Positions 20,842 to 32,707 of a DNA stretch of 64,000 bases are shown here, piece after piece (within the stretch, counting starts at the first letter, position 1; the number at the start of each line of letters is the position of its first letter). A model generated the notes under the pieces. It was not told where the DNA came from. It ran no database searches and saw only the letters and a program-made list of their open reading frames with translations. The DNA is from Gnetum montanum (lineage: Eukaryota; Streptophyta; Gnetopsida; Gnetales; Gnetaceae): the NCBI GenBank assembly GCA_015680685.1, contig MNCI01023974.1, positions 210,011-274,010 of the forward strand. The letters are read 5' to 3'. A program made the position numbers and the translations under genes.

Positions 20842-23378
20842 TTAAGTGACACTCAAGTATATAGAATACTTTGAGTTGTCCTCAAAGAATAATTGGGTTT
20901 CACTTTATTTTCTTCTCTACTTCTTCATCCTCTTTTTTACTTGGAGAACTTTGTGTGAGCTTCATTTTGCATTGGTCATTGATACATAGGCAAGTTAAAA
21001 TGGAAGTTATAGTATGGCTTTTTAGTGAACCTTGTACCAAATCATGAGTAGTTTGACAGTGAGGTACCCACTAGGAAGACCTTGTCATTACCTGCCAATA
21101 ATGTCCTATGTGTTGTTTGGTTATGCTTATCCTCCAAATTGCAAGTGATCCTCATAAAGACATGACCATGACATCTATTAACTCTTGTGCATTAGTTGTT
21201 CCCTTCAAGTTGGAGAAGTGGGATGTATCGATTAACTATAGCCATAGTTCCCAAGTCTTCTAACCCAAATCCCATGGATCTAAAGAAATGCCTTGGGCAT
21301 TAGACAACATCGAGGTAACAATGTTAAAAATAGTGTATGTTATGATATTGAGTTTGAGTCACAAGGTTTCTATTCTATAATTCTTCTAGTCGATTATTGT
21401 TATTAATATTGGATCATGAGTTGTCTCTTGCATCTACCTTAGGTTGTGTTTTTGGTCAGGCTCATCTTGTTTCTATTGTTTGTGCAATCATTGCCTTGTG
21501 GATTAGAGCCTTCCCTATGTTGTATTGGTCTTATGGGCAAGCACATATTCATATGTTGGATTGACTCTCTTCCACTATCTATATTAGTGGTTGGTGATGC
21601 AAGCTTGATTTTTCTCTATAATTGAGTGGAAGTTCTATTGACAATATATGTAATGTTGTTTAAGGAGCCTTACATTCTTGAACTTTAGAAATTCATTTGA
21701 AATGAATTGGATATTCTCTACTTCTATCATCATCCAAATAATACATTTTGATATGGCTTTCTCTCATGTGTTGGATGCAGGATCCTTGCATTGATTTCTT
21801 CCTTATTGATGTATGGGATGTGGATTGGATATTTCTAGGTCATAATTTTACCTAGTTTCTTTGGTTGGTGCACTACTGGACATGTACTCATTTTAAGCCT
21901 TGATCTAGGTTGAAATAGACCATTACTAGTAGATTGACTGACTATTTTGTTTGTAATTTTATATATGTTTTTTTGTGTACATGTCATTCTTTTGGTTTCA
22001 TCACGAATCTCTTCTGCTTTATCATTGGTCTTTGTGGCTTTGGTGTGTTTCAAGATGTTTCTATTTTCTTAGCAACATTAGTTAATGTTGGCTTCTCTTA
22101 TGGCATGATGTGGTTTCAACTTGACCAACTGTAGATGTTCTTATGTACTTGGATCTTGGTTGTCCTAGATGTAAGCCATTTGCTCTTGTCATTTTCTTTT
22201 GAGAATGTTTTCAAATCCTTCATATTGAATTATACTACTTTGAGGTTGAATATATTTATGCCCATGTATCCTTGAATATTCATCTTAAGATTGTGTTGAG
22301 TATGTGATGAAGGACTCTATTATTAGGTTTGAGCATTTGAAGCTTTTATGAGGCCAGTCATTCTTGTCTTTTAGCTAGCCTTTGAACCTTCTACTCTTCT
22401 CATAGAGTGCTTTATTATACATGAAATTCATGACCTCTTAATGTGGATGGGTATGTTAGTACATCTGAGAGCATTCTTCCTCTTTCTATTGAGGGCTAAA
22501 GTTATCTATCTTAATCCATTATCTTGCTATTATCTAAGTGTATAATGCTTGTAATGCTCCCTTAGGTTTCTTATGGACCTCTTGTCTAGATGATGTTGAG
22601 ATCCTTTTTGATAAGATGCCCATCATTTTTGTGGTATCTTTTGAGATTTAAAAGCATTTCAATTATGCCTTCCGTCTAGATTGGATATACTTATGTGTGC
22701 AATCATATCATGATTTTCCATGTATGCTCTATTTTGAATGATTGTTAGGTTTGATGTTTGAGGTGCTTTGTACCTTGTTGCATTTTAAACTGTTATATAA
22801 TCTCTAGTCCTTGATAACCTTGATCTTGTATGTTGGTTGTTTTATATAACATGGGTGCTTCATGTGTTTTCTTGTAACTCTTTTATGCTTTTGCATTATA
22901 GCCTCGATCTTTCAAGTAGTACAGTTACAAATTATAAGATAGTTGGGAGCTTTTTATTGATTCTATGAGCATTAATATTTTGAGGGAAGATGAGTACTCT
23001 TGAAATTAAGTTGAATTTATTACCTAGTCTCAAATTCATGCAATTAAGATGTTGATTTGTCATTATCTATGTTGGACCAAAATAGTTTGATTCACAATGA
23101 TTTGTTTACCTTTCAATGCTTAGGTGAGCATGTATAAAGGACTATTGATAGATGTAAGTCCCTTTATATTTTGGATGAACATAAAGCAAAGAATAGTGTC
23201 TTTGACCCTACCAAATACTAAAGCTCTTGAAGTAACCAATGCCTTAAGGTCCCATTGGTATATGTGAAGAATCCATTTTACTTGTATGAGTTACATAACC
23301 TATAAATATCATATACATGTACCCTCAATACATGATAGTTTAGCTAGTCTAGTTTAAGTAGGAATATCTTCAGTGTTC
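20842..23378. other. AT-rich DNA, no feature recognised
   Basis: I find no long frame, LTR pair or recognised motif. T-rich composition on the plus strand gives several short hydrophobic ORFs (for example 21934-22134), which I regard as chance. Confidence 0.5.
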
Positions 23379-23383
23379 CCTTT

Positions 23384-24246
23384 TGATGAGTCATCATCTT
23401 GTTAGGCCTCGATGTCGGATACGCAATGTTAGAGCCAAGAAGTGACATTAGATATTCGACGTCTCCTCATCTGGGTTTACCTATAAATACAACACATGGA
23501 CACTTGGATGAGATAGCATGTAGTATGTAGGAAGTAGGGAGAAAGTTTTAGTTTTTAGTTTGTTTTCCTTAGAGATTTTTATTCCTAGTGCATGCCATAG
23601 TGTGATGTTTGTAATCGTATGACACCTTTGTTTGAGTGTGATGTACTTGGACATGTTACATGACTGGCAATAAAGATTGAGATTACTCCCATCATTGCAG
23701 CATCCACTTAGATTATTATTGCTTTCAATTATCAATTATTTATTACTTTCTTTAGTTAAATGTTTCCAATTATTACAATTTACTATTCTTGTTATTAAGT
23801 GGAATGCATATGCCTTAATCATGAGCATTTAAGTGTAGATGCTTGGTAATCCAGAAGTGTATTGTCTAGCATAACTAGTAACATATGCTTGGCAATCCTA
23901 GAACTAGTCTCATGAAGTCCAAGATGTATATAGATGATTAAGAGCAGACACTCATCACACATAGACTAGCTTAGATCTTATTTTCCCTCATCCATTAACT
24001 TAATTAATTTACCTTTTTTATCATTATTAGGAGTAGCGTAGAAGTAGAGACAACATCATATGCCTCACATTGGACTAAACCATACATGACAAAGCTACCA
24101 CTAGTCCAAGTGGGAAGACACCAAACTACAATCAGAGCATAATGATCTAGATGCCACAACTAGATCCATCCATGGAATTTGATCAGATTGTACATGAACA
24201 CTTGTGATTCGTATGGTTGAGCATAGGGGTACCTCGCTTCTCATCA
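23384..24246 (+). repeat. Solo LTR, Athila-like subfamily II (863 bp), with CCTTT target duplication
   Basis: It starts TGATGAGTCATC and ends CTTCTCATCA. CCTTT occurs directly before (23379-23383) and directly after (24247-24251). It aligns, inverted, with the LTR of D, including the GACTCATCACACATAGACTA-type block and the terminal 200 bases. A TATAAATA box is at 23482-23489. No primer site or internal sequence follows, so the element was removed by recombination between its LTRs. Confidence 0.9.
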
Positions 24247-24251
24247 CCTTT

Positions 24252-25417
24252 ACTAAAGATTAGTTAAAATTAATAATATGTCAAAATTTTTGTGACATAA
24301 AGTCAAATACGTAGGTGATTAACAAAAATTTCAAAGTTTGAATTCCAAGGAATTAATAAAGTAGTTTAGGATCTTATATATTTTTAGATATTTATGATTA
24401 GTTGTTTAATCTTTCTCTACTCTACGACTAAAGGTGAACTTACCTAAGGGGCCTGTTTCTCCTATCCATTTATGGACCTTGAATAGATGTTAGTTGTAGG
24501 TAATTTAATCTCGATTATAAGTTCCTCAATATTCCACTTAAAAATCATAAAGGACTTGGATCCTTTGATGGTTAATTAAATCAGTTATAACAAGAATTAT
24601 AAGATTAATTGTAATAGTTTAGTGTAAGTAAGGAAGTAACCCTTTATAATTCATATAGTTAGGTATTACATATAGTGAATTATTTAATATAGTAAAGTAG
24701 GGCTTGTTAAAAAACCAATGAAAATTTCAATACGGTGATTCCAACGAATTACATACTTTCGTATAATCATTGATTAGTCAAATTATATTTGTTGATGTAT
24801 AGGCCTTCTATCCCTATTTTTTCTTTATTTCAATATCATATATTAGTAAAGCAGTGTGATTTTAAGATGTTTCTTTATCATAATTATAAAAAATGAAGTA
24901 GAATTAATGGTTAATCTACTTCAAGGAGAAACCTCACATACATGATGTATGAAATTATCCCTTAATTTCTTAGTAATGTAAAATTTTCCAAGGTCCATTA
25001 TGATTCTTAGTTGGTTCTAGCAACCTTGATCTTCCCTTAGAGGTAATTCATTTTAAATGAAAAGAATTACATCATGACACCTTCTATTTGTCAAGCCTTG
25101 TTGTAGAGTAAAAGTTGTATATCTAATAGACTCATATGTTCTGTGAAATAATGTTTTTATATACAATCATATCATAGATCTTACTAGTAACTCTATTTTA
25201 GGAAATGGTGTTTCTTCCAACATTCATTGTCCAAATGGGTTTATAACATCAAAAGAATCTTGAAGCTATTCCACTTATTCTATGGCTACTGAATTTATGA
25301 ATATTATAAGAGGGACTAACTATTTGATGGCTATAGTTGAGGATTGTTCCAATACAAAATCTCTAATTTCCCTCCATTTATTCTATTAATTTGTATAGTT
25401 GAATCAATGGTTGTAAG
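24252..25417. other. AT-rich DNA, no feature recognised
   Basis: No coding or repeat structure is visible between the solo LTR and the tandem LTRs of element X. Confidence 0.5.
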
Positions 25418-26259
25418 TAATGAACAATTTATAAGTCAAAAGTGATATCACATCCATAATATCATAGATGTGATATATCCAAGGCTAGTATAGGCTATAA
25501 ATACCACTCACTTACTACATTTAATGCACTATTTTGATCACATAGTAATAGAACTCATGTATTTTATTATTTTCATAACTTTAGTAGTAGTCAATAAGTG
25601 CATACAATATGGTCTAAAATGATTGTGTGATATCCTTATTCAAGTGAAGTGTGCCTAGATATATTTTTTGACTAGAAATAAATATTGAGATTATTTTTTA
25701 TCATTGCAGCATTCTAACTTAACATAGATTTTTCTTTACAACCTTTATTTTTACATGTTCTTTACTTTTTATTGCACTTAGTTTTAATTTTATTTTTTAT
25801 TCATAATAGTCATTTGGTAGAATGAGTATAATCAATTTTGAGCATAACATGTAATTGTTTAGTAATCTAGCAATGATATTGCTTAGTATACCCAATAGTG
25901 TGTCACTTTGTAATCCTAGTAATGTCTACATGAGTTTAGGATATGTATGACAAGCTAAGAATGAATTCTTATTACTCTAGCCTATTTAAGGATTTGTTTT
26001 CAACATTCATTAAGATTAATACTTAATTTCTATGTTATATGTGAGTTCACTCAATATTGAACAATATAATATCATGAATCTCACTAGAAATTAAATCATG
26101 CATATTGAACCCTAACTAACCTAAGAGGGAAGATAACAATTAATAAATACCAATCATCTATCTAGATGCCATCCTAGATCTATCTACAAATTATGATTAG
26201 ATCACTTATAATACTTTTGATTTGTATGGCTAGGCATATAAACTACTCAACACTCATCA
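25418..26259 (+). repeat. Element X: first LTR copy (842 bp)
   Basis: It starts TAATGAACAATTTATAAG, ends CACTCATCA, and is followed by T and a primer site. It aligns along its whole length with 26603-27448, including GCATTCTAACTTAACATAGA-type and GTGTATTTAGTAA-like blocks. A TATAAATA box is at 25497-25504. Confidence 0.88.
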
Positions 26260-26260
26260 T

Positions 26261-26278
26261 TGGTATTGTTGTTGGGGA
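26261..26278 (+). other. Primer binding site after the first X LTR
   Basis: TGGTATTGTTGTTGGGGA is a C-to-T-decayed version of TGGCGCCGTTGCCGGGGA, the tRNA-Asp-type primer site common in Athila elements. It lies one base after the LTR end. Confidence 0.75.
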
Positions 26279-26602
26279 CGGTACTAATGTTCTAGCGTAG
26301 TTAATATTATAAACACTCATTATATAATAGTTAATAATTTATCCTTCAATAAATTTAATATCTTTAAAGACATAGAAAAAGACTATTGATTAAATATAGC
26401 TTTTCTTATATAGGAGTAATTCCTTACCCATTGACATCACTAATGGAGGCAATGATAGAAATCATATTTAGAAGACTTGGAATGGACTGTTGCAAGAAAA
26501 AGTCTCATGTGCTTATTTAGACCCTTATTATTTTGATTTTACCTCAAAATTTCTTCTAGTTTTGTTTACCTTGATGGTGAGTTTTAGTTTGTTATAGGGG
26601 TA
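26279..26602 (+). other. Very short internal region between the two X LTRs, ending in a polypurine tract
   Basis: This stretch is 324 bases after the primer site. The only retro-element signal is the terminal GTTATAGGGGTA directly before the second LTR, equivalent to the tracts of D and B. It has no gag or pol. Either a deletion derivative was formed, or two elements recombined into a tandem. Confidence 0.7.
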
Positions 26603-27448
26603 TGATGAATAGTTTATAAGTTGGATGTAACATTGCATCTACAGTATTGTAGAGATGATATCGTATGATATGATAGATGTGATGTATCTAGGACCAATAC
26701 AAGCTACAAATACTATTCACTTTCTATATTTAATGAATCATTTTAGTCACATATTTGTATAACTCTTGTAGTTTATTTTTGTAACTTTAGTAATAGTTAG
26801 TGAGTACTCACAATGTGGTCTAAGGAAATTATATAACATATTTATTCAAGTGATGTATACATAAATGCATTTCATGACTAGTGATGAAGATTGAGATTAT
26901 TTCAAATCATTGTAGCATTTTGACTTAACATATATTTTACTTTATAGCCTTTACTTTCCACTGCATTTAGCTTAATGTTTACCTTTTCTATGTAATAGTC
27001 ATTTGGTGGAATGAGTACAACCACTTTTAAGTGTAACATATAACTTTTTAGTAACCCAATAGCGATATCACTTAGTATGTCTAGTAGCATATCACTTCAT
27101 AATCATAGTAACAACTACATAAGTGCAAGACATGTACAATAATCTAGAAATACATGCTCATTGCTTTAGGCTAGTTTAGGATTTATTCTTATCATTCATT
27201 AAAATTAATACTTATTTTCTATGTTCTATTCTAGCTCATTTAATGCTAAATAATATTACATCATGTATCTCACTTTGAGTTAAATCATACACATTGAACC
27301 ATAATTAATCCAACTAAAAAGATAATAATCAATGATTAATAATCAACTATCTAGAAGCCATGCTATGTCCATATATGAATTATGATCGAATCACTTATAA
27401 TGCTTTTGATTTGAATGGTTGGATGTAGGAACTACTCATCACTCATTA
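26603..27448 (+). repeat. Element X: second LTR copy (846 bp)
   Basis: It starts TGATGAATAGTTTATAAG and ends CTCATCACTCATTA. It lies directly before the X leader and gag, so it serves as the 5' LTR of the X body. The base after it does not show an intact primer site (ATGTTCCTAGTGGTATTTGA). Confidence 0.88.
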
Positions 27449-27913
27449 ATGTTCCTAGTGGTATTTGAGATCTATATCAACAAATGATGAATTCATATTA
27501 TGGCTTGTAGAAGTTTTCCAAACATATTTTTCATTCTCTAGAAAATAGATATATGTTCTATATAATTCCAAAATTATTTTCTTGGTTGATTAGTCTTATG
27601 AATTTAAGATTAGAATAGTTGATTATTGATTGTACCTTATTTAAGAGGATGAACACGTATATCTTCCTTTCCATTAGCTTGAATTTATGGTTTCAAAGTA
27701 TAGATTCGTAAGGATATGGCATTTTAAAATTTTATTTTCTAGATGGAATGGGACTTGCTTATCTTAAGAACTAATGCAGAATAAGGTGTTCTAGTAAAAT
27801 TTTAAATTTTTTTCAAGATGAGGTCTCACAGGTGAAGTATCAACCAACTAGAAGAACCTAAAACTATATTTTTTTGATAAGATATTCTAATAAAATTTTA
27901 ATTAGCTTTCAAG
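27449..27913 (+). other. Leader of element X
   Basis: AT-rich DNA between the LTR and the gag start, without a recognisable primer site or ORF. Confidence 0.55.
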
Positions 27914-29250
27914 ATGAGAACTAGATCTAGAACTAGGGGGACTTCAAGGACAAGGTCTCCTAGCCATCCAACAAGAAAATAGTCAAGGGATCAAAGAAGG
28001 AGAGCAAGATGGCATAACTCTCCTAGCTTTTGATTCTCATCTTATTTTTTATTCTTAAGCTCTCACAAGCAAGAACATGATTAGGACCAAAGAAAAAATG
28101 ATTGTAGACAAGGTGAAGATGATAGAAGACCGCATCATAAAGATGGAAGAATGGCCATAATAGGGGCCATGATGAATAGAATGCATATGATGAATTGTTG
28201 CTTGCTACTAGAAACATGATTAACATCTAAGAGGTATTCTATATTTCTACTAGGCATTAGAGGGACAACTAAATTAAACTTCTAGACATAAACAACATTC
28301 TTAAGTTCAAAGGAGGCTAAAATGTTGATCCTCAATGTTATTTTCAAATATTCCATGATGCCCATGTCTTGCAAAATACTGAGAATGACTATGAAAAGCC
28401 TAAAATTTTCCCTAGGATACTCATCAAGGAAAATGAAAGTTGATACTAGTCCTTGGAACAATAATCTATTCATAGATGGAATACAATATTGGAGCCATTT
28501 AATGATAAGTATCAGACATAATCTAGAGTATCTAACTTGAGAAAGAAAATTCAAAGATGGGAACAAGATAATCATGAATCCCTTGATGTAGCCTTGGGAA
28601 GGTACTGTTACTTATTACATTAATTCCAAAACCATGCTTTTTGTTAAAGAGAATAACTTAGCCACATCATAGATGGACTTAGAAACAAAATGAAGGAGAC
28701 CCTTGGGATCTATGCCCAAGAGAGTTTATAAAAAGTGAGAGTTCATTAGATACAAAGGCTAATTGATTAGGTAGCAAAGAAAGAAGAGAAGTTAAAAGAA
28801 AGAGAAAGCGTAGAGGAGGATAATAGATACCCCTCCACCCACAAAAGGTCTATCTCTCTGAATCTAATGAGGGAGCACAATTAGAGGAGGTCATGTAGTG
28901 TAAAACCTTATTGATTCAAAAATTTGTTACTAAAATTTTGGCTAACCTTGACAATATGTAGGACTCACTTGATGAGAAGTTCCAAACAACATTAAAAAAT
29001 ATGGAGGAGAAGGTACAATAAGAAAGAGTCAAGGATAAGAATAGAGAAAAAAATGACACAGGAAGGGATTACTATCATCAAAAAGGTAAAGCTACAGTAT
29101 TTGAAGAGATTATAAACTCTAAATTAGAATATGAAGGGTACAATGTTTGTCAGTATGAACATTTAAAGGGTTGTTTCTTGATTTTTTTACACTTATAGGA
29201 GTCTGGGGTTTATTCCTTAGATTTAAAATTTGTTAGAAGGAAAGTACTTA
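27914..29250 (+). pseudogene. Element X gag, decayed
   Basis: From ATG 27914 the text is an arginine/serine-rich N-terminus (MRTRSRTRGTSRTRSPSHP), the same type as element D. The gag core follows at 28260-28620. It aligns with MNNIPRFEGGYN, LQAFHNACALQNIE, FPRILIKEAESWY and MLELFNDKYQTYS of E, with several stops. The knuckle region (29125-29170) reads VCQYEHLKGCF, followed by ESGVYSLD. Gag would build the virus-like particle. The N-terminal half present in B and E (with PQQYKLTYTHP) is not seen here, so X and D have a shorter gag type. Confidence 0.75.
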
Positions 29251-29829
29251 AGAGGTTGCTTTATCTATAAGGTAACTATAGGAAACCATTTTTCCAATAG
29301 TAGTATTATCCACATGAAATACCTCTTTAACCTTAGAACTACTATTAGTAGCACAGTCATAAAGAATATCACCACTAAAGTAGCAATATCCTTATAGATA
29401 GCTAGACTCTTATGAGTAGTATGTCACACATGTACCATTATTATTCTCTAGAATACCACTGACTTGTCACTCCATGAGCTAACTCTCCTTTCACTTACAC
29501 ACCTTACCATCCATAGCATCATGCATACCACACGTCCATATCATTGCCACATGCACTTCCAATGTAAGGCAAAATACCTTTGTAACCCTAAGAATGGAAT
29601 GTCACAAGAGCCATAAATTTACAAATGGATGGTAACTCAGGTGGTTCCAAGCATAACCCTAAGATAAGGTCATTCTTTAAGCCTAACAGTCCACCAAAAT
29701 CATCGTAAGCATCTATGACTATGGAATCCTCTCAAACTATCCCTACAATATGTAATGAGTAGCCTTCAAACTAAAAATCCTAAAATGTCTAAACCATAAT
29801 GCTAACCCATGTAATTATATATTGGATTA

Positions 29830-31700
29830 ACATAGTTCATTTTCCTAAGAAAATAATTGATCTTGGGAGTTCCCTAATATATTTACAAATTAAAAGAAAT
29901 AAGCTATGTAAGGCTCTACTAGGCTTAGATTCTAGATTAAATATAATTTCATAAGAGATATATAATACATGGAACCGACCTTCACTAAAGAAATGCAACA
30001 TCTAGTTAGAGGTTGCAAATCAATGCATCACTATTCCATTGGGACTGAAAGAAGAAATTATGACTACCATCAGTGGTTGGTCATACCCGGCTAATTTCCT
30101 AGTGATCTGTATTGACAACTGTGAGGGAAACTTCCCAATTATCATGGGGAGAGTTTGGCTAAGAACCATGGATGCTAAGCTAAGGATCATAGACCTTTAC
30201 TTTGAAATTTTCAAGGGAAATAAATTTTGAAAAATGGAGAAGTAGTGAGTAGCTTACATCACATATAGTGACACAAGTTTCAACTACATGCAAAAAATAT
30301 GGACAATTTCGGTCAGGACTATCCTAGCATGTAAAATGGTTGTTAGATCAAAAAGTATCCAAAGATGCCTATATGCAATAACCATAAAGTAGGAAGGAAT
30401 CCAATGGTTAATAATAGATAATAGCTCCACTTCAAGAATATGCATTGAACCAATAGAAATCTTCACAAGTACTTACATTAACAAGATGGATGAAATGGAT
30501 CAAATTAGGTACCAACTCTTAGAAATAAAGAATAAAAAGAAAATAGAAGTAAATTGGAAAGAGTTTGAAATTCTTAAAACCTCTAAACCAATGTCCTTGG
30601 AACTTAAAAAATTACTAAAATCTTTGAAGTATGTGTCCATGAATAATGAAAAACTAGTAATCATCAATATCTAGCTCACTAAGAACTAGAAAGAAGAGTT
30701 GTTAAAGGAGATTAATAAAAAAACCTTTAATTTTTCCTATGATGAGATACAAGAAATTGATTTACACATATGCCAACATAGAATCTACACAGATTCTACC
30801 ATTAAGCCCAAGAGACATATGCAAAGGAGATTAAATCTGAAACTAAAATAGGTCATCAAGAAGGAGGTAGAAAAGCTCCTCAAGGTTGAATTTATCTATC
30901 TTATGGTAGATAGCGAGTGCATGATTCCACTCTTCATCATACCTATGAAAGATAGGTAATGGAGGATCTATATAGATTTTAATCTATTGAATATGGTCAC
31001 TTTTAAGGATCGTTTTTCATTTCCATTTGTGAATTAGATGTTGGATACCATCATAGGACATAAGCACTATAGTTTTTTGGATGAGTATAGTGGCTATAGT
31101 CAAATTTAATTTTCTCTAGAAAATTAGGGTAAAACAACATTCATAAATCTTTAAGATATTTTTGCATACAAAAAGATGCCCTTTAGTATATGCAATGCTT
31201 TTTCCACATTCCAAAACCTTGTCCTTAGCATCTTTTAGCAGCAAATTGATAACATTGTAGAAGTATTTATGGATGACTTCTCCACCTATGATGTTGATTT
31301 TGAATAAACATTGGACCATGTTGAGCAAGTTCTAAAGTAGTGTGTGGAAATTAACCTCAAGTTCAATTGGTAAAAGAGTCATCGAATGCTATAGAAGGAC
31401 ATTATCCTAGGATACTGAATTTTAGAAAAAGGCATTGAGGTAGATCTAAAAATATTTAAGTAATCTAAGGAATCAAAAGAAACCTCAAATAGTTAAATAT
31501 GTTAGGTCATTCCTTGGACATAATGGTTACTATAGGAGATTTATCAAGAATTTTTCTAAAATTGCCAAGCCATTGGTAGAACTCACAAAGAAGGATGCAC
31601 CATTTGAATGGACTAAGGGATATGAATGTGCATTTCATCTCTTAAAGTAGAATCTTGTAGAAACACTAATTCTATAGAATCATATTAATTCAAACCCTTC
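29830..31700 (+). pseudogene. Element X protease, reverse transcriptase and first part of RNase H
   Basis: The protease region shows LLGLDSRLNIIS in place of LLDSGSIVNLIS and an open stretch from 30039 with KEEIMTTISGWSYPANFLVI and IIMGRVWL. RT keeps LNMVTFKDRFSFPF, FLDEYSGYSQI-like text, MPFSICNAFSTFQ and the catalytic FMDDF at 31266-31280. The RT-RNase H connection is well preserved: RSFLGHNGYYRRFIKNFSKI and VELTKKDAPFEWT (31508-31620). The domain stops at 31705 where element B is inserted. Many stops match glutamine or tryptophan codons in E. Confidence 0.85.
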
Positions 31701-31705
31701 CACAT
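31701..31705. other. Target site duplication of element B, left copy (CACAT)
   Basis: CACAT directly precedes the LTR end at 31706 and is repeated at 38759-38763. Confidence 0.92.
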
Positions 31706-32693
31706 TGATGAGTGGCGAGATACCCCTACACTCAACCATACGAATACGAGTGTAGCACACGCGATCCGGTTGAACTCCGCAGACTAAGTGCCTACATGCC
31801 CCATGGAACACTTAGGGTTAATCATTCATTGTCTTCCCAGATTTACTTGTAGTTGTCATGGTGTATGGTTAAGCAAGTCCGAGGTATATGATTTTTATAT
31901 CTTTTTATGTTTTTCTCCTATGCTATTGAGGTGAGGGGTTGAGAAATTAATTACTAACTCTAACTAATGAACTAAGTCTAAATTACCTAGCATCAGCATC
32001 CGTTCCCACTTACCATACACACCCTGAACCGATGCAACCGTGGCAACCAAACGCTAAACATTACTGGGATCACCACGCGTAACACATGTGCTCGAAGTGG
32101 TCGTACTAAGGTACTTAACTAGGAGGAAAGGGTTGAGAAAGCTAATCTAGCCTAAGTGTGATGAGCAGCCTATTCCTTGATTATCCGTACATATCCTTAG
32201 ATGCTCGTAATCAAGTCATAATCATTCTGTGTTTCTAGCCTAAGCGATGAGCAGCCGATTCCTTGATTATCCGTACACATCCTTAGATGCTCGTAATCAA
32301 GGCGTACTCATTCCGCATTACTAAGAGAGAAAGCAATAAATAACATTAAATAAAATCCTAGTCCATGCACTGCAAGGTTTATCCAGGAAGTTTGTCTTTA
32401 TTGTCGTACATAACTTGTGTTCAGGTACAATGTTGCTTGAATAAAGATCTGTTCACTTTTAGGACTCCTACTGCGGGCACATGGAAAATATTCTATCTTT
32501 GGAGTGATCAATCTGCCAGAGTTTCCCTACTTCTATCCTAGGATGAGGAAACAAGGGAGAGCTGCCTCTTATTTATAGATATGATGGCGCACCGCGATAT
32601 TGCATACGCGACATCGCAGGGGACAACGCGATATCGCATACGCGATATCGCATGGGATGCGATATCATGGCGGCTGCGATATCGCATTCATCA
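31706..32693 (-). repeat. Element B 3' LTR (988 bp)
   Basis: The ends are TGATGAGTGGCGAG at the left and, read on the minus strand, TGATGAATGCG at the right. It is close to the 5' LTR at 37805-38758, with a 34-base length difference. The TATA box (minus strand) is near 32567-32582, and GATATC-type sites are at 32596, 32610, 32630, 32644, 32661 and 32678. Confidence 0.93.
32151..32326 (-). repeat. Tandem repeat, period about 88 bp, inside the B LTR
   Basis: Units start at 32151 and 32239 with CCTAAG and share GATGAGCAGCC, CTTGATTATCCGTACA and ATCCTTAGATGCTCGTAATC. The 5' LTR has the same duplication in slightly shorter form (about 38223-38390). E appears to lack it; an N at 56583 sits nearby. 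Confidence 0.85.
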
Positions 32694-32707
32694 TACCCCC
32701 ATGACTG
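32694..32707 (-). other. Polypurine tract of element B
   Basis: The minus strand reads CAGTCATGGGGGTA immediately before the LTR start TGATG. The same position in D is GTGGGAGTA and in X ATAGGGGTA. Confidence 0.8.

Noticed and set aside
20842-23378. Host gene or LINE in this stretch
   Set aside because: No frame with protein-like content, no RT motif and no poly(A) end with target duplication could be found.
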